Assembly: GCF_003601975.1 (NCBI RefSeq)
Contig: NZ_QZWZ01000005.1
Location: forward strand, 186,001 to 250,000
Direction: 5' to 3'
DNA from: Mesorhizobium waimense
Lineage (GTDB): Bacteria > Pseudomonadota > Alphaproteobacteria > Rhizobiales > Rhizobiaceae
DNA: 64,000 nt
Position 1 is the first letter of the stretch. The number at the start of each line of letters is the position of its first letter. Positions 36,418 to 45,851 of this stretch are shown here, one piece after another. The position numbers and the translations under genes are program-made. Below the pieces are notes generated by a model. The model was not told the origin of the DNA. It saw nothing but the letters and a program-made list of their open reading frames with translations, and searched no databases.

Positions 36418-37380
36418 TCAGAGCCCCATTTTCTTGCGGGATTGCAGCCCAACCACCGCCAGCAGGATGCCGCCCTTGATCGCCGTCTGGACAAAGGGTG
36501 AGACGTTGGCGAGGTTCATGCCATTGGCCAGCAGCGCCATGACCAGTGCGCCGATCACCGTGCCGTGCAGGCTGCCGATGCCGCCTGAGAGCTGGGTGCC
36601 TCCCAGTGCTACGGCGGTGACGGTGTCGAGTTCGAAGAGCAGCCCGACATTCGGATCGCCCGATACGATGCGCCCGGCCAGGAAGACACCGGCAACGGCC
36701 GCAAAACAGGAGCAGATGACGTAGGCAAGGATGATGTTGCGTCGATCGGAGACGCCGAAGTTGCGGGCAGCACTCTCAGTGCCGGAAGCGATGCCGCCGC
36801 CGATCGCAAACAGATGCAGCCCGTACCGCGATCCGTAGAGCAGTTTCCACGCGACCAGGATCACGACGATGCCCCAGAAGAGCGGATAGGGGATCCCGAG
36901 CAAACTGCCTGAGACGGCTCCGATGACGGCCTCCGGCACGGTGCCGCCGGAGACGGGACGCAAGATGCGGGTGATGCCGAGCACGATATACTGCGTCGAC
37001 AGCGTTGCGATGATCGGATGGACGTTGAAGCGGGTTATCGCCAGGCCGTTGATCAGCCCGATGAGTGCGGCCAGCAAGAAGACCGAGGGGATCAGGACGA
37101 TGGCCGGCTGGCCCAGCGCCAGCACCGCCGTCGTGAAGCTGATGACCGAGCCGACCGAAAGATCGAGCCCGCCGATAAGCACGACAACCAGCTGTCCGAT
37201 CGCCGCGATGATCAGCGGCATCGCCTGGGCAACCAGGTTGAAGAGGTTTTCAGCCGTTGCGAATTCAGTCGTCTGGACAGTCAACCAGAGCGAGATGAGC
37301 AAGGCGACCAGCAGCGGCAGGCCCCACAAGCCTTGCCGCGTGTTTCGGGCACTTAGGATGGTGAACAGCGAACGGTACAT
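36418..37380 (-). CDS. Ribose-type ABC permease (RbsC family), first copy
   Basis: This 320-residue permease of the same family has IGGLDLSVGSVISFTTAVLA near residue 70 and the C-terminal ALGGTQLSGGIGSLHGTVIGA motif. It follows the ATPase gene after 8 bases and precedes the second permease. Confidence 0.9.
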   Translation of the reverse strand: MYRSLFTILSARNTRQGLWGLPLLVALLISLWLTVQTTEFATAENLFNLVAQAMPLIIAAIGQLVVVLIGGLDLSVGSVISFTTAVLALGQPAIVLIPSVFLLAALIGLINGLAITRFNVHPIIATLSTQYIVLGITRILRPVSGGTVPEAVIGAVSGSLLGIPYPLFWGIVVILVAWKLLYGSRYGLHLFAIGGGIASGTESAARNFGVSDRRNIILAYVICSCFAAVAGVFLAGRIVSGDPNVGLLFELDTVTAVALGGTQLSGGIGSLHGTVIGALVMALLANGMNLANVSPFVQTAIKGGILLAVVGLQSRKKMGL

Positions 37381-37388
37381 TCAGGCCT

Positions 37389-38900
37389 CTAATGCTGGCG
37401 CATGGAGCCGCCCATCAGGGCCGCATCGAGAATCTTGTGTTCAGTCGCCTGCGCTGCCGGCATGTCGGCAACGATGGTGCCGTCGTGTACGACGTAGATG
37501 TGGTCGCAAAGACCAATCAGCTCAATCGTCTCGCGCGACAGCACCAGCACGGCGCCGCCCTTGCGGGTGAAGTCGCGCAGCAGATGGTAGATCTCAGATT
37601 TGGCGCCGATGTCGACGCCGCGGGTTGGCTCTTCCACCAGCAGAAGATCCAGGTCGGCTGCCAGGTAGCGGCCGAGCAGTACCTTCTGCTGATTGCCGCC
37701 CGACAGGGAGCCGACCGGAGCGGATGGGCCTGCCGCCTTGATGTTCATGGCGTCCATCATGCGGGCAATAACGCTTCGATACGATCGCGCCAGGGCAAGT
37801 TCGGATCGCCTCGAATGCAATCCGATGGCGATGTTGTGGGCGACCGGGAGCGAGAGGAATAGCCCCTCTTCCTTCCGGTCCTCGGGCACGAAACCGACCC
37901 TAAGCTGCTGCAAGCGCCGAACGCCAGCGGATGTCGGGAGCGGCATTTTGAGCGTCTTGCCGTTGATGGAAATCGTCCCGGCAAAGGGATGGTAGCGACC
38001 GATCAGGGATCGCAGGAAACGCTGCTGGCCCTGCCCTTCCAGCCCGGCCAGGGCAACGATCTCGCCTCTGTGCAATGTCAGCGACAGCGGCCGCGACGTT
38101 TCGGTGATCTTGAGATTCTCGACGCGCAGAATCTCGTCGCCTTTCTCGCCCATGCGTACAGGAAAAAGGTCCTGGAGTTCGCGTCCCACCATCATGGCGA
38201 TGAGTTCGTCAGTGGTAATCTCGGACACCATTCTGGTGCCGACGAGCGCCCCATCCTTCAGCACCGTCACCGTGTCGCAAAGCTCGAAGATTTCCTCCAT
38301 GCGATGCGAGATGTAGACGATCGCCTTCCCCTTATCGCGCAGGCGTCGGATGTTGCGGTTGAGCACGTCGACATCGGCTGCGTTGAGAGCCGCGGTCGGC
38401 TCGTCCAGAATGAGCACGCTGGCATCGGCCTGGATGCAATGCGCGATCTCGACGAATTGCCGCTCGGCTATGGTCAGGTTGGAAACGAGTTGCGTCGGTT
38501 CGAGTGTGAGGCCGAGTTCGCCAAGCGCCTTGGCGCTCTGTCTGTTCATCGCGCGATAGTCGATCGAGCCAAGCCGGGTCATCGGCTCCCGGCCCAGAAA
38601 CATGTTTTCGGCGATCGACAAATTGGGCAGCAGCGAGTGCTCCTGGAAAACGGTCGATATGCCGGCATCCAGGGCGTCGCGCGGCGACTTCAGATCGAGC
38701 TTTTCGCCGTTCATGAAGATCTCTCCGGAATCGGGCCGGTGCACGCCCGCGAGGATCTTCATCAACGTCGATTTGCCGGCGCCGTTCTCCCCCATCAAGG
38801 CGTGAACGGTGCCCGCCTTGAGATCGAGCGAAACGGCGTGAAGCGCCCTGCTTCCCCCGAATGCCTTCGAAATGTGGGACATCTCGATAAGATTGGTCAC
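37389..38900 (-). CDS. Ribose-type ABC ATPase with two nucleotide-binding domains
   Basis: This protein of about 503 residues is of the RbsA/MglA family. The first domain has Walker A GENGAGKST and Walker B VLILDEPTAALN. The second has a degenerate P-loop (LAGLEGQGQQRFLRSL), the signature LSGGNQQKVLLGR and LLLVEEPTRGVDIGAK, as usual for this family. The GTG at 38900 is preferred because GAGGG lies 5 bases upstream; a TTG 15 bases earlier is in frame. A strong hairpin separates it from the binding-protein gene. Confidence 0.88.
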   Translation of the reverse strand: MTNLIEMSHISKAFGGSRALHAVSLDLKAGTVHALMGENGAGKSTLMKILAGVHRPDSGEIFMNGEKLDLKSPRDALDAGISTVFQEHSLLPNLSIAENMFLGREPMTRLGSIDYRAMNRQSAKALGELGLTLEPTQLVSNLTIAERQFVEIAHCIQADASVLILDEPTAALNAADVDVLNRNIRRLRDKGKAIVYISHRMEEIFELCDTVTVLKDGALVGTRMVSEITTDELIAMMVGRELQDLFPVRMGEKGDEILRVENLKITETSRPLSLTLHRGEIVALAGLEGQGQQRFLRSLIGRYHPFAGTISINGKTLKMPLPTSAGVRRLQQLRVGFVPEDRKEEGLFLSLPVAHNIAIGLHSRRSELALARSYRSVIARMMDAMNIKAAGPSAPVGSLSGGNQQKVLLGRYLAADLDLLLVEEPTRGVDIGAKSEIYHLLRDFTRKGGAVLVLSRETIELIGLCDHIYVVHDGTIVADMPAAQATEHKILDAALMGGSMRQH

Positions 38901-38937
38901 GGAGCCCTCGAACAAACCTGCTTCAACTGATGGAGCG

Positions 38938-38971
38938 GCCTGCGGGGAATGGTAGTCCCCTCCCCGCAGGC
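38938..38971 (-). terminator. Strong intercistronic hairpin after the binding-protein gene
   Basis: Perfect 11-base arms GCCTGCGGGGA and TCCCCGCAGGC flank a 12-base loop. It lies just after the binding-protein stop and before the ATPase gene, with no T-run. A partial terminator or mRNA stabiliser raising binding-protein output is likely. Confidence 0.65.
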
Positions 38972-38985
38972 GGTGGCTTTCGCCG

Positions 38986-40065
38986 TCACTTCTTGCCGTA
39001 ATATTCCTTGAGCTTGTCCTCAGGCAGTTCGCTGGGCCACCAGACGTTGGCCGTCAGGTCGTCGCGATAGTATTTTGCGGCCTTGTCACGATCCCAGCCG
39101 TCGGGGTTGTAGACGTAGCGCTTGTAGAGCTGCTTGCCTTCGAGCAGGTCGACGGCGGCACGCACACCGGCAGCGCCTTGGGCAGGGCTGTATTCGGGAG
39201 AGATCGACTTGAATCCGTCCGTAATCCACTGGCCGAAATAGCCGTTGTTGCCCTCGCCCGAGATCGGCGGAATGGGCGTGCCGAACTGCTTGAAAACGTC
39301 GACGCAGGCGCGCGTCATGTCGGCGCCGGACGACCAGATGCCGTCAACCTGCGGATTGTTCAGATAGAGCGTCTCACACAGCTTCTTGGCCTTGTCGTAC
39401 TGCCAGTCGCCATGCTCCTCGGCAATGATCTGCACATGCGTGCCCTTGAGCGATTCCAGCAGGCCGTTGTAGCGGTTGGTGTCTTCCGGATGGCCGGCCA
39501 GGCCACGCAGGACCCAGATCTTGCCGTTGTCGCCGACGGTCTTCACCAGCCAGTCGCCCATCACCTTGCCGAAGTGCTCGGCGCCGCCCTGGATTTCGGT
39601 GGTGTAGGCATCGGAATCGATGCGGCCGGTGTGAAGAATGACGGGGATGCCGGCGGCGACTGCCTTCGCGATGCTGGCGTTGGCCGATGTGCTCGTAACC
39701 GGCTGGACGATGATCGCGTCGACATGCTGCGCGATCAGGTCCTCGATATCCGCGACCTGCTTCTTTTGATCAAAGCCCGCATCCAGCAGGATGAACTTGG
39801 AGATGCGCTTGTCTTTTGCCGCTGCATTTTCGGCCTCGTGCGCCACCTGCACGGTCCAGGTGTTCGCGTTCACGCCGAAGTCGCTCATTCCGATGACCCA
39901 GGGCGGATCCTTCTTGAACGCGCCGGCCGCGGTCATGCGCGTGTCGTTGGGACGCGGCGTCACGCCGTCCATCAGCTTGACATCCTCCGCATGTGCCAAG
40001 GACGTCGCGACAAGCGCGGACGCAACGAGCACTCCCAGACCGACGATTTTCAGCAATCCTAGCAT
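38986..40065 (-). CDS. Ribose-type ABC solute-binding protein
   Basis: This 359-residue periplasmic-binding protein of the RbsB-like family has a Sec signal peptide ending SLAHA at about residue 25. It shows IGMSDFGVNANTWTVQVAHEAE and the typical LDAGFDQKKQVADIEDLIAQHVDAIIVQP region. The ATG at 40065 is supported by AAGGAGGAG. It is the first gene of the operon. Substrate is unknown; the SGNH hydrolases around it suggest an acylated sugar or glycoside. Confidence 0.88.
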   Translation of the reverse strand: MLGLLKIVGLGVLVASALVATSLAHAEDVKLMDGVTPRPNDTRMTAAGAFKKDPPWVIGMSDFGVNANTWTVQVAHEAENAAAKDKRISKFILLDAGFDQKKQVADIEDLIAQHVDAIIVQPVTSTSANASIAKAVAAGIPVILHTGRIDSDAYTTEIQGGAEHFGKVMGDWLVKTVGDNGKIWVLRGLAGHPEDTNRYNGLLESLKGTHVQIIAEEHGDWQYDKAKKLCETLYLNNPQVDGIWSSGADMTRACVDVFKQFGTPIPPISGEGNNGYFGQWITDGFKSISPEYSPAQGAAGVRAAVDLLEGKQLYKRYVYNPDGWDRDKAAKYYRDDLTANVWWPSELPEDKLKEYYGKK

Positions 40066-40277
40066 TGAGCTCCTCCTTGTGGTTGCTGCGCCCGTACGGA
40101 CGCACGGGCCGCGAGACGCTCTCCCAATGCGCACTCGGCGTTGCAGTCCGACCGACGCGCACAGATCTCCCGCCCCCGAACACGTGTGGTTCGAGGTCCA
40201 ACTGGGTTGGACAGTTGTGACGGTTGAGAACTCCTCCGGGCACTTTAGAAGCACAGCGAAATGGGCCTGTCAATAGT

Positions 40278-40296
40278 TAGTCATGTTGAATGACTA
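40278..40296. promoter_or_regulatory. Putative ROK operator palindrome
   Basis: TAGTCAT and ATGACTA form perfect 7-base arms around GTTGA in the 318-base divergent spacer between the binding-protein gene and the second SGNH gene. The ROK regulator encoded two genes along is the obvious candidate ligand. Confidence 0.55.
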
Positions 40297-40383
40297 TTCC
40301 CTTGCTTGCCTTTCAACGCTCCGCTATCCATCATGAATGTCGCTCGCCGGCATCGGCGCGCGGTCAGTCCCGGCGGGAAAAAC

Positions 40384-41034
40384 ATGCGATCAGTCTTGTG
40401 CTATGGCGACTCCAACACGCACGGCCAGATTCCCGGCAAGGGACCGCTCGAGCGCTACGGTCCAGATGAACGCTGGCCGGGGATACTGCGTGCTCAGCTG
40501 GGAGCCGACTGGTACGTCATTGAAGAGGGATTGAGCGGTCGCACCACCGTCCACGATGATCCGATCGAAGGCGCCCACAAGAACGGCCGAACCTATCTTC
40601 GTCCTTGCCTGCAAAGCCACACGACGCTCGATCTCGTGATCATCATGCTCGGCACGAACGACCTGAAGATTCGCTTCAACAAGCCGCCATCGGAAGTGGC
40701 GATGGGCATCGGCTGTCTTGTCTACGACATCAAGGAGCTGGCGCCTGGTCCGGGGGGCACCACCCCCGAAATCATGATCGTGGCGCCACCTCCGATGCAG
40801 GACGACGTCAAGGAATGGAAGTCGATCTTCGCTGGCGCTCCGGCGAAATCGCGTTTGCTCGCCCTCGAATACGAGGTTCTCGCGGACTCCCTCGAACTGC
40901 ACTTTTTCGATGCCGGTTCTGTTGTGTCCTGCAGCGAAGCGGACGGGTTTCACATCGACGCCGAAGCTCACAGACTGCTTGGTACGGCACTCGCCCGCGC
41001 GGTCGATGCCATCGGCTGGAGCCGCTCGACATGA
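40384..41034 (+). CDS. SGNH/GDSL-family hydrolase (divergent copy)
   Basis: This 216-residue hydrolase has block I CYGDSNTHG, block III GTNDLKIRF and block V DGFHID. The ATG at 40384 is preferred because the frame upstream lacks conserved residues. It is divergent from the ABC operon and followed by the ROK regulator. It is a paralogue of the hydrolase at the operon end, with near-identical early motif order (GDS, then PYDQRW/PDERW, then GLS). Cytoplasmic deacylation of a transported sugar is inferred. Confidence 0.82.
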   Translation: MRSVLCYGDSNTHGQIPGKGPLERYGPDERWPGILRAQLGADWYVIEEGLSGRTTVHDDPIEGAHKNGRTYLRPCLQSHTTLDLVIIMLGTNDLKIRFNKPPSEVAMGIGCLVYDIKELAPGPGGTTPEIMIVAPPPMQDDVKEWKSIFAGAPAKSRLLALEYEVLADSLELHFFDAGSVVSCSEADGFHIDAEAHRLLGTALARAVDAIGWSRST

Positions 41035-41088
41035 GCAATCAGACCGCCAGGCAACGCGCTCTTACCGACGGGGCAACCCTTGCCTGAT

Positions 41089-42183
41089 ATGAGATTCGCA
41101 CCACCCAATCCCTTGCGCATCGCTGATCGTGCGAGCGGATTGAATGCATTGAGCGTCCGCAGCTACAACGAGCGGCTGGTGCTGTCCTTGCTGCTTCAGA
41201 ACGAAGGCATATCGCGGATGGAGATCGGCGAGAAGACCGGCCTGTCGGCACAGACCGCCTCGGTCATCGTCCGCTCGCTCGAGCAAGAAGGCCTGGTCTC
41301 GCAAGGCGAGGCGCAACGTGGGCGCGTGGGGCCGCCGACGAAACCGCTTTCGCTCAATGCGGAGGGTGCCTATGCGGTTGGCGTTGGCTTCAGCAGGCGA
41401 CGGATCGACATCGCGCTCATCGACTTCATTGGCACCGTGCGCTTCCACAAGCAGTTGCCAGCCGAGGAAGCCAACCCCTTTCCGCAGAGTGCCGATTTGC
41501 TGCAGGCGATCAGGGAGGCAATGACGAGCCTGCCGGTCGAGGCGCGCTGTCGGATCGCTGGCGTTGGGCTGGCTGTTCCGGACGAGGTCGACACCTTGGC
41601 GGCAAACCGCAACGGATCGAGCACGTCACTCAAGACCTTGCAGGGCGAGATCGAAGAGCAGATCAAGCTGCCGGTCTTCGTGCAGAACGACATCACCGCG
41701 GCAGCTGGCGGCGAAAGCATGTTTGGCGTTGCAAAGCCGCTGAACGACTACTTGTTCTTCTATCTAGGAGCCAGGCTGCAGAGCAGGCTCATCCTCAACC
41801 ACCAAATCTACAAGGGAAACTCCAGCGCAAGTTTTGATCATGGTCTCATTCGTCTGGAGACCGAACTGAGTGCGCGCGGTCAGCCATCCGAGATCATCTG
41901 GAGCAGCAGCCCGGAATGGCCTGACCTCGGAGCGGCATATACCGAATGGTTGGATGAATGTTCCAACCGTCTGAAGGTTTCGATCTCTGCATTGAACCAG
42001 TTTGTCGAGTTCAGAACGGTCGTGCTGTCCAGCTATGCGCCGCAGAAAATTGCCATGGCATTGTGCACTGATATCAGCCGGGAATTTGCGAACATCGAAG
42101 CATTGCCGGCGCGTGTCACCATCAGCCCGAAAGCCGTTGGAGCGGCGAGCCTGCCGTTCAGTTCACGCTTCATGATACAGTGA
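41089..42183 (+). CDS. ROK-family transcriptional regulator
   Basis: This protein of about 364 residues has an N-terminal MarR-like winged helix (MEIGEKTGLSAQTASVIVRS) and a ROK sugar-kinase-like domain (VFVQNDITAAAGGES). The Cys-rich zinc motif of most ROK proteins (CxCGxxGC) is not visible where expected after the conserved GHG-like region, which here reads SSASFDHGLIRL. The ATG at 41089 is preferred over a TTG three codons upstream. It very likely controls the divergent ABC operon through the TAGTCAT palindrome. Confidence 0.8.
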   Translation: MRFAPPNPLRIADRASGLNALSVRSYNERLVLSLLLQNEGISRMEIGEKTGLSAQTASVIVRSLEQEGLVSQGEAQRGRVGPPTKPLSLNAEGAYAVGVGFSRRRIDIALIDFIGTVRFHKQLPAEEANPFPQSADLLQAIREAMTSLPVEARCRIAGVGLAVPDEVDTLAANRNGSSTSLKTLQGEIEEQIKLPVFVQNDITAAAGGESMFGVAKPLNDYLFFYLGARLQSRLILNHQIYKGNSSASFDHGLIRLETELSARGQPSEIIWSSSPEWPDLGAAYTEWLDECSNRLKVSISALNQFVEFRTVVLSSYAPQKIAMALCTDISREFANIEALPARVTISPKAVGAASLPFSSRFMIQ

Positions 42184-42190
42184 TTGACGA

Positions 42191-44083
42191 TCAGGCCCCT
42201 GGCATGCCTTTTGGCCGCAGTGTTCGCTTCTGGGCGGCAATGCGCAACGGTGCATTGGCTGCCCCGTAGCCCCGATAGCCCCGACGCTCGACGACCTCGA
42301 AGAAGAAGCCTTCGCCGTAGGTCTGGCTGTAAAGCTGGAAATAATCGCCGCCCTCATCCCGATCGAAGAGGATGTTTCGGTTTCGCAACCGGCCCGTGAA
42401 TTCCGGTTCGAGACCGAGACGTGCTTCGAGATCGTCATAGTAGTTCGGTGAAATTTCCAACACATTGAAGCCGAGCTCGGCCAGGCGATCGGCGGTCTGG
42501 AAAATATCGCGGCTGGCGAAGGCGAGATGCTGTACGCCCGAGCCGAAGCTCTCAGCGACAAAATGGCCGGCCAGCGTCCTGCGGTTCTCCGCACCGTTCA
42601 AAATAAGCCGAAGCAGGCCACCATCGTCGCTCTCCACGACCTGGCTGCGCACGACGCCGGCCGGATCGATCACATCCACCACGGGCAATTTTCTCGTCCT
42701 GAAGATCGATGTGTAAAAAAGCAGCCAGGTCAGCATCTCCTCATAGTTCATCGATTGAGCGAGGTGGTCGATTGCCATCAGCCCGGCATCGTCGCCGGCA
42801 TCGTTGACCGGTTCGAATTCGATCTCCCAGACTTTTGCCAACTCGCTCTTGGCGTCGATGAAATAGATCACGCTGCCCCCGACCCCGCGTATTGCCGGTA
42901 TCGCCAGCTCATCAGGGCCATGGCGCTGTTCAAAGAGCTCGGCGCCCAATGCGCGAGCGCGGGCTACGGTTGCGGCCGCATCGTCGACTTTCAATCCGAA
43001 CGCATAGGCAGAAGTGCCGTGAACGAGGTACGAGGAGTGTGCCAGCCCTTCCTTTTCGGTGTTTATGACAATGTTGATGTCGCCCTGGCGAAACAGCACC
43101 ACATCCTTGTTCTTGTGGCGGGCGATCTGCGAAAACCCCATGGCACGCAGCAGCAGCACCAACTCTTCAGCCTCGGTCTCGTTTGCGGCGAACTCGACGA
43201 ATTCGATGCCGCTGACCGCGACACGTTCCGGCAAGACCGGCACGTCGATCGCGATGTCCGGCTCGGCGCGTGCAACTTGGTCCATGAGGTAGATAAGGGA
43301 CCTGTGGCCATCGACCGCGATAGACCTGGGCGATCCACCGCGGAACTGGTCGTTGAATATTTCGAGCGACAACGGCCCGCTGTAGCCGGTTGCCGCGACC
43401 GCTCGCATGAAGTCGACTACCGGCAGGTCGCCTTCGCCCGGCATGTTCCGGAAATGGCGGCTCCAGTACAGCAGGTCCATGTCAATCAGCGGAGCGTCGG
43501 CAAGCTGGACGATGAAGATGCGATCGCCGGGGATGGCGCGGATCGTCTCCAGATCCAATCGTCGGGCCAAGGTGTGGAAGGAGTCAAGGATCAACCCGAT
43601 GTTGGGATGGTTCGCCCGCCTGACGATCTCCCATGCGTCGCGATGGTCACTGATATGCCTCCCCCAGGCCAATGCCTCGTAACCGACGCGAAGGCCGCGT
43701 CTCTTTGCCCGTTCGCCAAGGTCGCGGAAATCGTCGGCGGCACGGTCGATACCGCCTACCGCCAGCGGCGAGACGTTGGAACACACGAGCATCAGCTCCG
43801 TGCCGAGTTCTTGCATGAGGTCGAACTTGCGTTCCGCTCGATCGAAGGCGCGCGAACGTTGCTGTTCGGGCATTCCTTCGAAATCGCGGAAAGGTTGGAA
43901 CAGTGTGATCTCCAGGCCATGATCCCTGATCATACGGCCGACTTCGGCAGGGCTGCCGTCGAAGGCAAGAAAGTCATTCTCGAATATTTCCACGCCGTCG
44001 AAGCCGGCCGCAGCGATGGCCGCGAGCTTCTCGCGTAAATCGCCGCTGATCGACACGGTGGCGATGGAGGTCTTCAAGGTCAT
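42191..44083 (-). CDS. quiC: 3-Dehydroshikimate dehydratase, QuiC-type fusion with an HPPD-like domain
   Basis: This 630-residue protein joins an N-terminal AP-endonuclease-2-type TIM barrel (to about residue 270) to a C-terminal VOC domain like 4-hydroxyphenylpyruvate dioxygenase. The VOC part ends with YFQLYSQTYGEGFFFEVVER and GYRGYGAANAPLRIA. This architecture is that of QuiC1 enzymes, which dehydrate 3-dehydroshikimate to protocatechuate. The stop side is convergent with the ROK gene. The start overlaps the aroQ stop by 4 bases (ATGA). It is the last gene of the quinate/shikimate operon. Confidence 0.88.
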   Translation of the reverse strand: MTLKTSIATVSISGDLREKLAAIAAAGFDGVEIFENDFLAFDGSPAEVGRMIRDHGLEITLFQPFRDFEGMPEQQRSRAFDRAERKFDLMQELGTELMLVCSNVSPLAVGGIDRAADDFRDLGERAKRRGLRVGYEALAWGRHISDHRDAWEIVRRANHPNIGLILDSFHTLARRLDLETIRAIPGDRIFIVQLADAPLIDMDLLYWSRHFRNMPGEGDLPVVDFMRAVAATGYSGPLSLEIFNDQFRGGSPRSIAVDGHRSLIYLMDQVARAEPDIAIDVPVLPERVAVSGIEFVEFAANETEAEELVLLLRAMGFSQIARHKNKDVVLFRQGDINIVINTEKEGLAHSSYLVHGTSAYAFGLKVDDAAATVARARALGAELFEQRHGPDELAIPAIRGVGGSVIYFIDAKSELAKVWEIEFEPVNDAGDDAGLMAIDHLAQSMNYEEMLTWLLFYTSIFRTRKLPVVDVIDPAGVVRSQVVESDDGGLLRLILNGAENRRTLAGHFVAESFGSGVQHLAFASRDIFQTADRLAELGFNVLEISPNYYDDLEARLGLEPEFTGRLRNRNILFDRDEGGDYFQLYSQTYGEGFFFEVVERRGYRGYGAANAPLRIAAQKRTLRPKGMPGA

Positions 44084-44529
44084 GACACCTTCGATGCCGC
44101 CGCTTGCAGATCCAAGACCGCACGAACCGCGACAGGATAGCCGCGCGGGCCTAGCCCTGCGATGACCGCCGTCGCGACCTTCGACACGTAGGAATGGTGA
44201 TAGTGGGCCTCGCGCTTGTGAATGTTCGAGATGTGGAGCTCGACGATCGGGCCGGAAAACATCTTTAGAGCGTCGAGGATCGCAATCGACGTGAAGGAGA
44301 GACCCGCCGGGTTGATGACGATCCCGGCTCCCTCGTCGATCGCTTCGTGGATCCAGTCGATGATCTGACCTTCGCTGTTCGACTGATGGAAGCGGATGGG
44401 TGTGTCGCCAGCCGCATCGCGGCAGAAGGCCTCGATCTCGGCCAGCGTCGTCGTGCCGTAGATTTCCGGCTCGCGCTTGCCGAGTCGGTTCAGGTTCGGG
44501 CCGTTGATCACATAGATGGGCTTCGCCAT
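44080..44529 (-). CDS. aroQ: Type II 3-dehydroquinate dehydratase
   Basis: This 149-residue enzyme has the type II motifs GPNLNRLGKREPEIYG with the catalytic Tyr region, NPAGLSFTSIA and ELHISNIHKRE with the catalytic His. It converts 3-dehydroquinate to 3-dehydroshikimate. The start is supported by AAAGGAG. In this operon it acts catabolically, like QuiB or QutE, between the dehydrogenase and QuiC. Confidence 0.93.
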   Translation of the reverse strand: MAKPIYVINGPNLNRLGKREPEIYGTTTLAEIEAFCRDAAGDTPIRFHQSNSEGQIIDWIHEAIDEGAGIVINPAGLSFTSIAILDALKMFSGPIVELHISNIHKREAHYHHSYVSKVATAVIAGLGPRGYPVAVRAVLDLQAAASKVS

Positions 44530-44549
44530 GACGGCTCCTTTGTCTTCGA

Positions 44550-45851
44550 TCAACCCTGGTAACCCAGCAGCCGGGGCAGCCAGAGCACGAGCCCCGGGAG
44601 AAAAGTGATGAGAACCAGCGAAGCGATCATCGCCCACAGGAACGGAAGCACGTCGCGGACGATGTCTCTCAGCGGTACTTCGGCGATCCTGGTCATGATG
44701 AACAGCAGCAAACCATATGGCGGCGTCACCAGGCCGAGCATGATGTTGACCACCACCATCACGCCGAAATGCACCATGTCGATGCCGAGCGCGCGCGCCG
44801 TCGGGATCAGGACGGGCACGATCACGAGCAGAATCGTGGTGCCTTCAAGCACGCAGCCGAGCAGCAGGAGCAGGCTATTGACCAGGATCAAGAAGCCGAT
44901 CGGCGAAAGATCCCAGCTTATGAGAATGGCCTTGATCGATTCCGGGATGTTCTCGACGGTGACCACATAATTGAAGACCAGAGCGCCGGCGATCAGCATG
45001 CCGATCGAGGCCGAGGTGCGCGCGCTGGCCAGCACGGACTGGTAGAAGTCGGCGAAGCTGACACTGCGGTAGAGCACGACAGAGATGACCAGAGCATAGG
45101 CCGCGGCCACGGCCGCCGCTTCGGTCGGCGTGGTGGCGCCGGTGTAAATGCCGCCGAGCAGGACGACCGGCATCATAAGCGAGGGGAAGGCACGCCAGGT
45201 AATGCCCGGCAGTTCGCGCAGCGGTGTCGGCGTCTCAACCGGAAAGTTGTTGCGCTGCGCCTGGTATGCCACGATCCCCATCTGCGCCGCCGCCATCAGC
45301 AGGCCGGGGATGACGCCCCCGAGGAACAGGTAGCCGATCGAGGCATCGGACACGAGCGCGTAGATGACCATGGGGATCGACGGCGGGATGATCGGCCCGA
45401 TGACCGAGGTCACAGCCGTCAGCGCCGCTGCGTAGCTCGGCGTGTACTTGCCGTCCTTGGTCATCATCATCTGCATCATCTTGCCGGTGCCGGCAGCATC
45501 GGCGATGGCCGATCCCGACATGCCCGCAAAAATGATGCTCTGGACGACGTTGACGTAGGCAAGCCCGCCCCGGAACCGGCCGACCACGGCATCGCAGAAG
45601 CGCAGCAGGCGTTCCGTCATCGAGCCGATGTTCATCAGCTCAGCAGCCAGGATGAACAACGGCACGGCGAGGATGATGTAGTTGTTGTACATCCCGTTCA
45701 GCAACTGCTCGGCCGCCGTCCCCATATCGAGCCCTGCCAGCAGCAGATAGAGGATCGAGCCGGCGATCATGGAGTGCCCGATCGGCAGCCCGAGAAAGGC
45801 AAGCACGGTGATCGCGACGACCGAGATCGAGAACGGACTGGCGAAATTCAT
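44550..45851 (-). CDS. TRAP transporter large permease (DctM family)
   Basis: This 433-residue membrane protein has about twelve spans and the DctM motifs GMSGSAIADAAGTGKMM and IGPIIPPSIPMVIYA. Its ATG overlaps the stop of the small subunit by 4 bases. It forms the sodium-driven uptake channel, presumably for quinate or shikimate. Confidence 0.9.
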   Translation of the reverse strand: MNFASPFSISVVAITVLAFLGLPIGHSMIAGSILYLLLAGLDMGTAAEQLLNGMYNNYIILAVPLFILAAELMNIGSMTERLLRFCDAVVGRFRGGLAYVNVVQSIIFAGMSGSAIADAAGTGKMMQMMMTKDGKYTPSYAAALTAVTSVIGPIIPPSIPMVIYALVSDASIGYLFLGGVIPGLLMAAAQMGIVAYQAQRNNFPVETPTPLRELPGITWRAFPSLMMPVVLLGGIYTGATTPTEAAAVAAAYALVISVVLYRSVSFADFYQSVLASARTSASIGMLIAGALVFNYVVTVENIPESIKAILISWDLSPIGFLILVNSLLLLLGCVLEGTTILLVIVPVLIPTARALGIDMVHFGVMVVVNIMLGLVTPPYGLLLFIMTRIAEVPLRDIVRDVLPFLWAMIASLVLITFLPGLVLWLPRLLGYQG

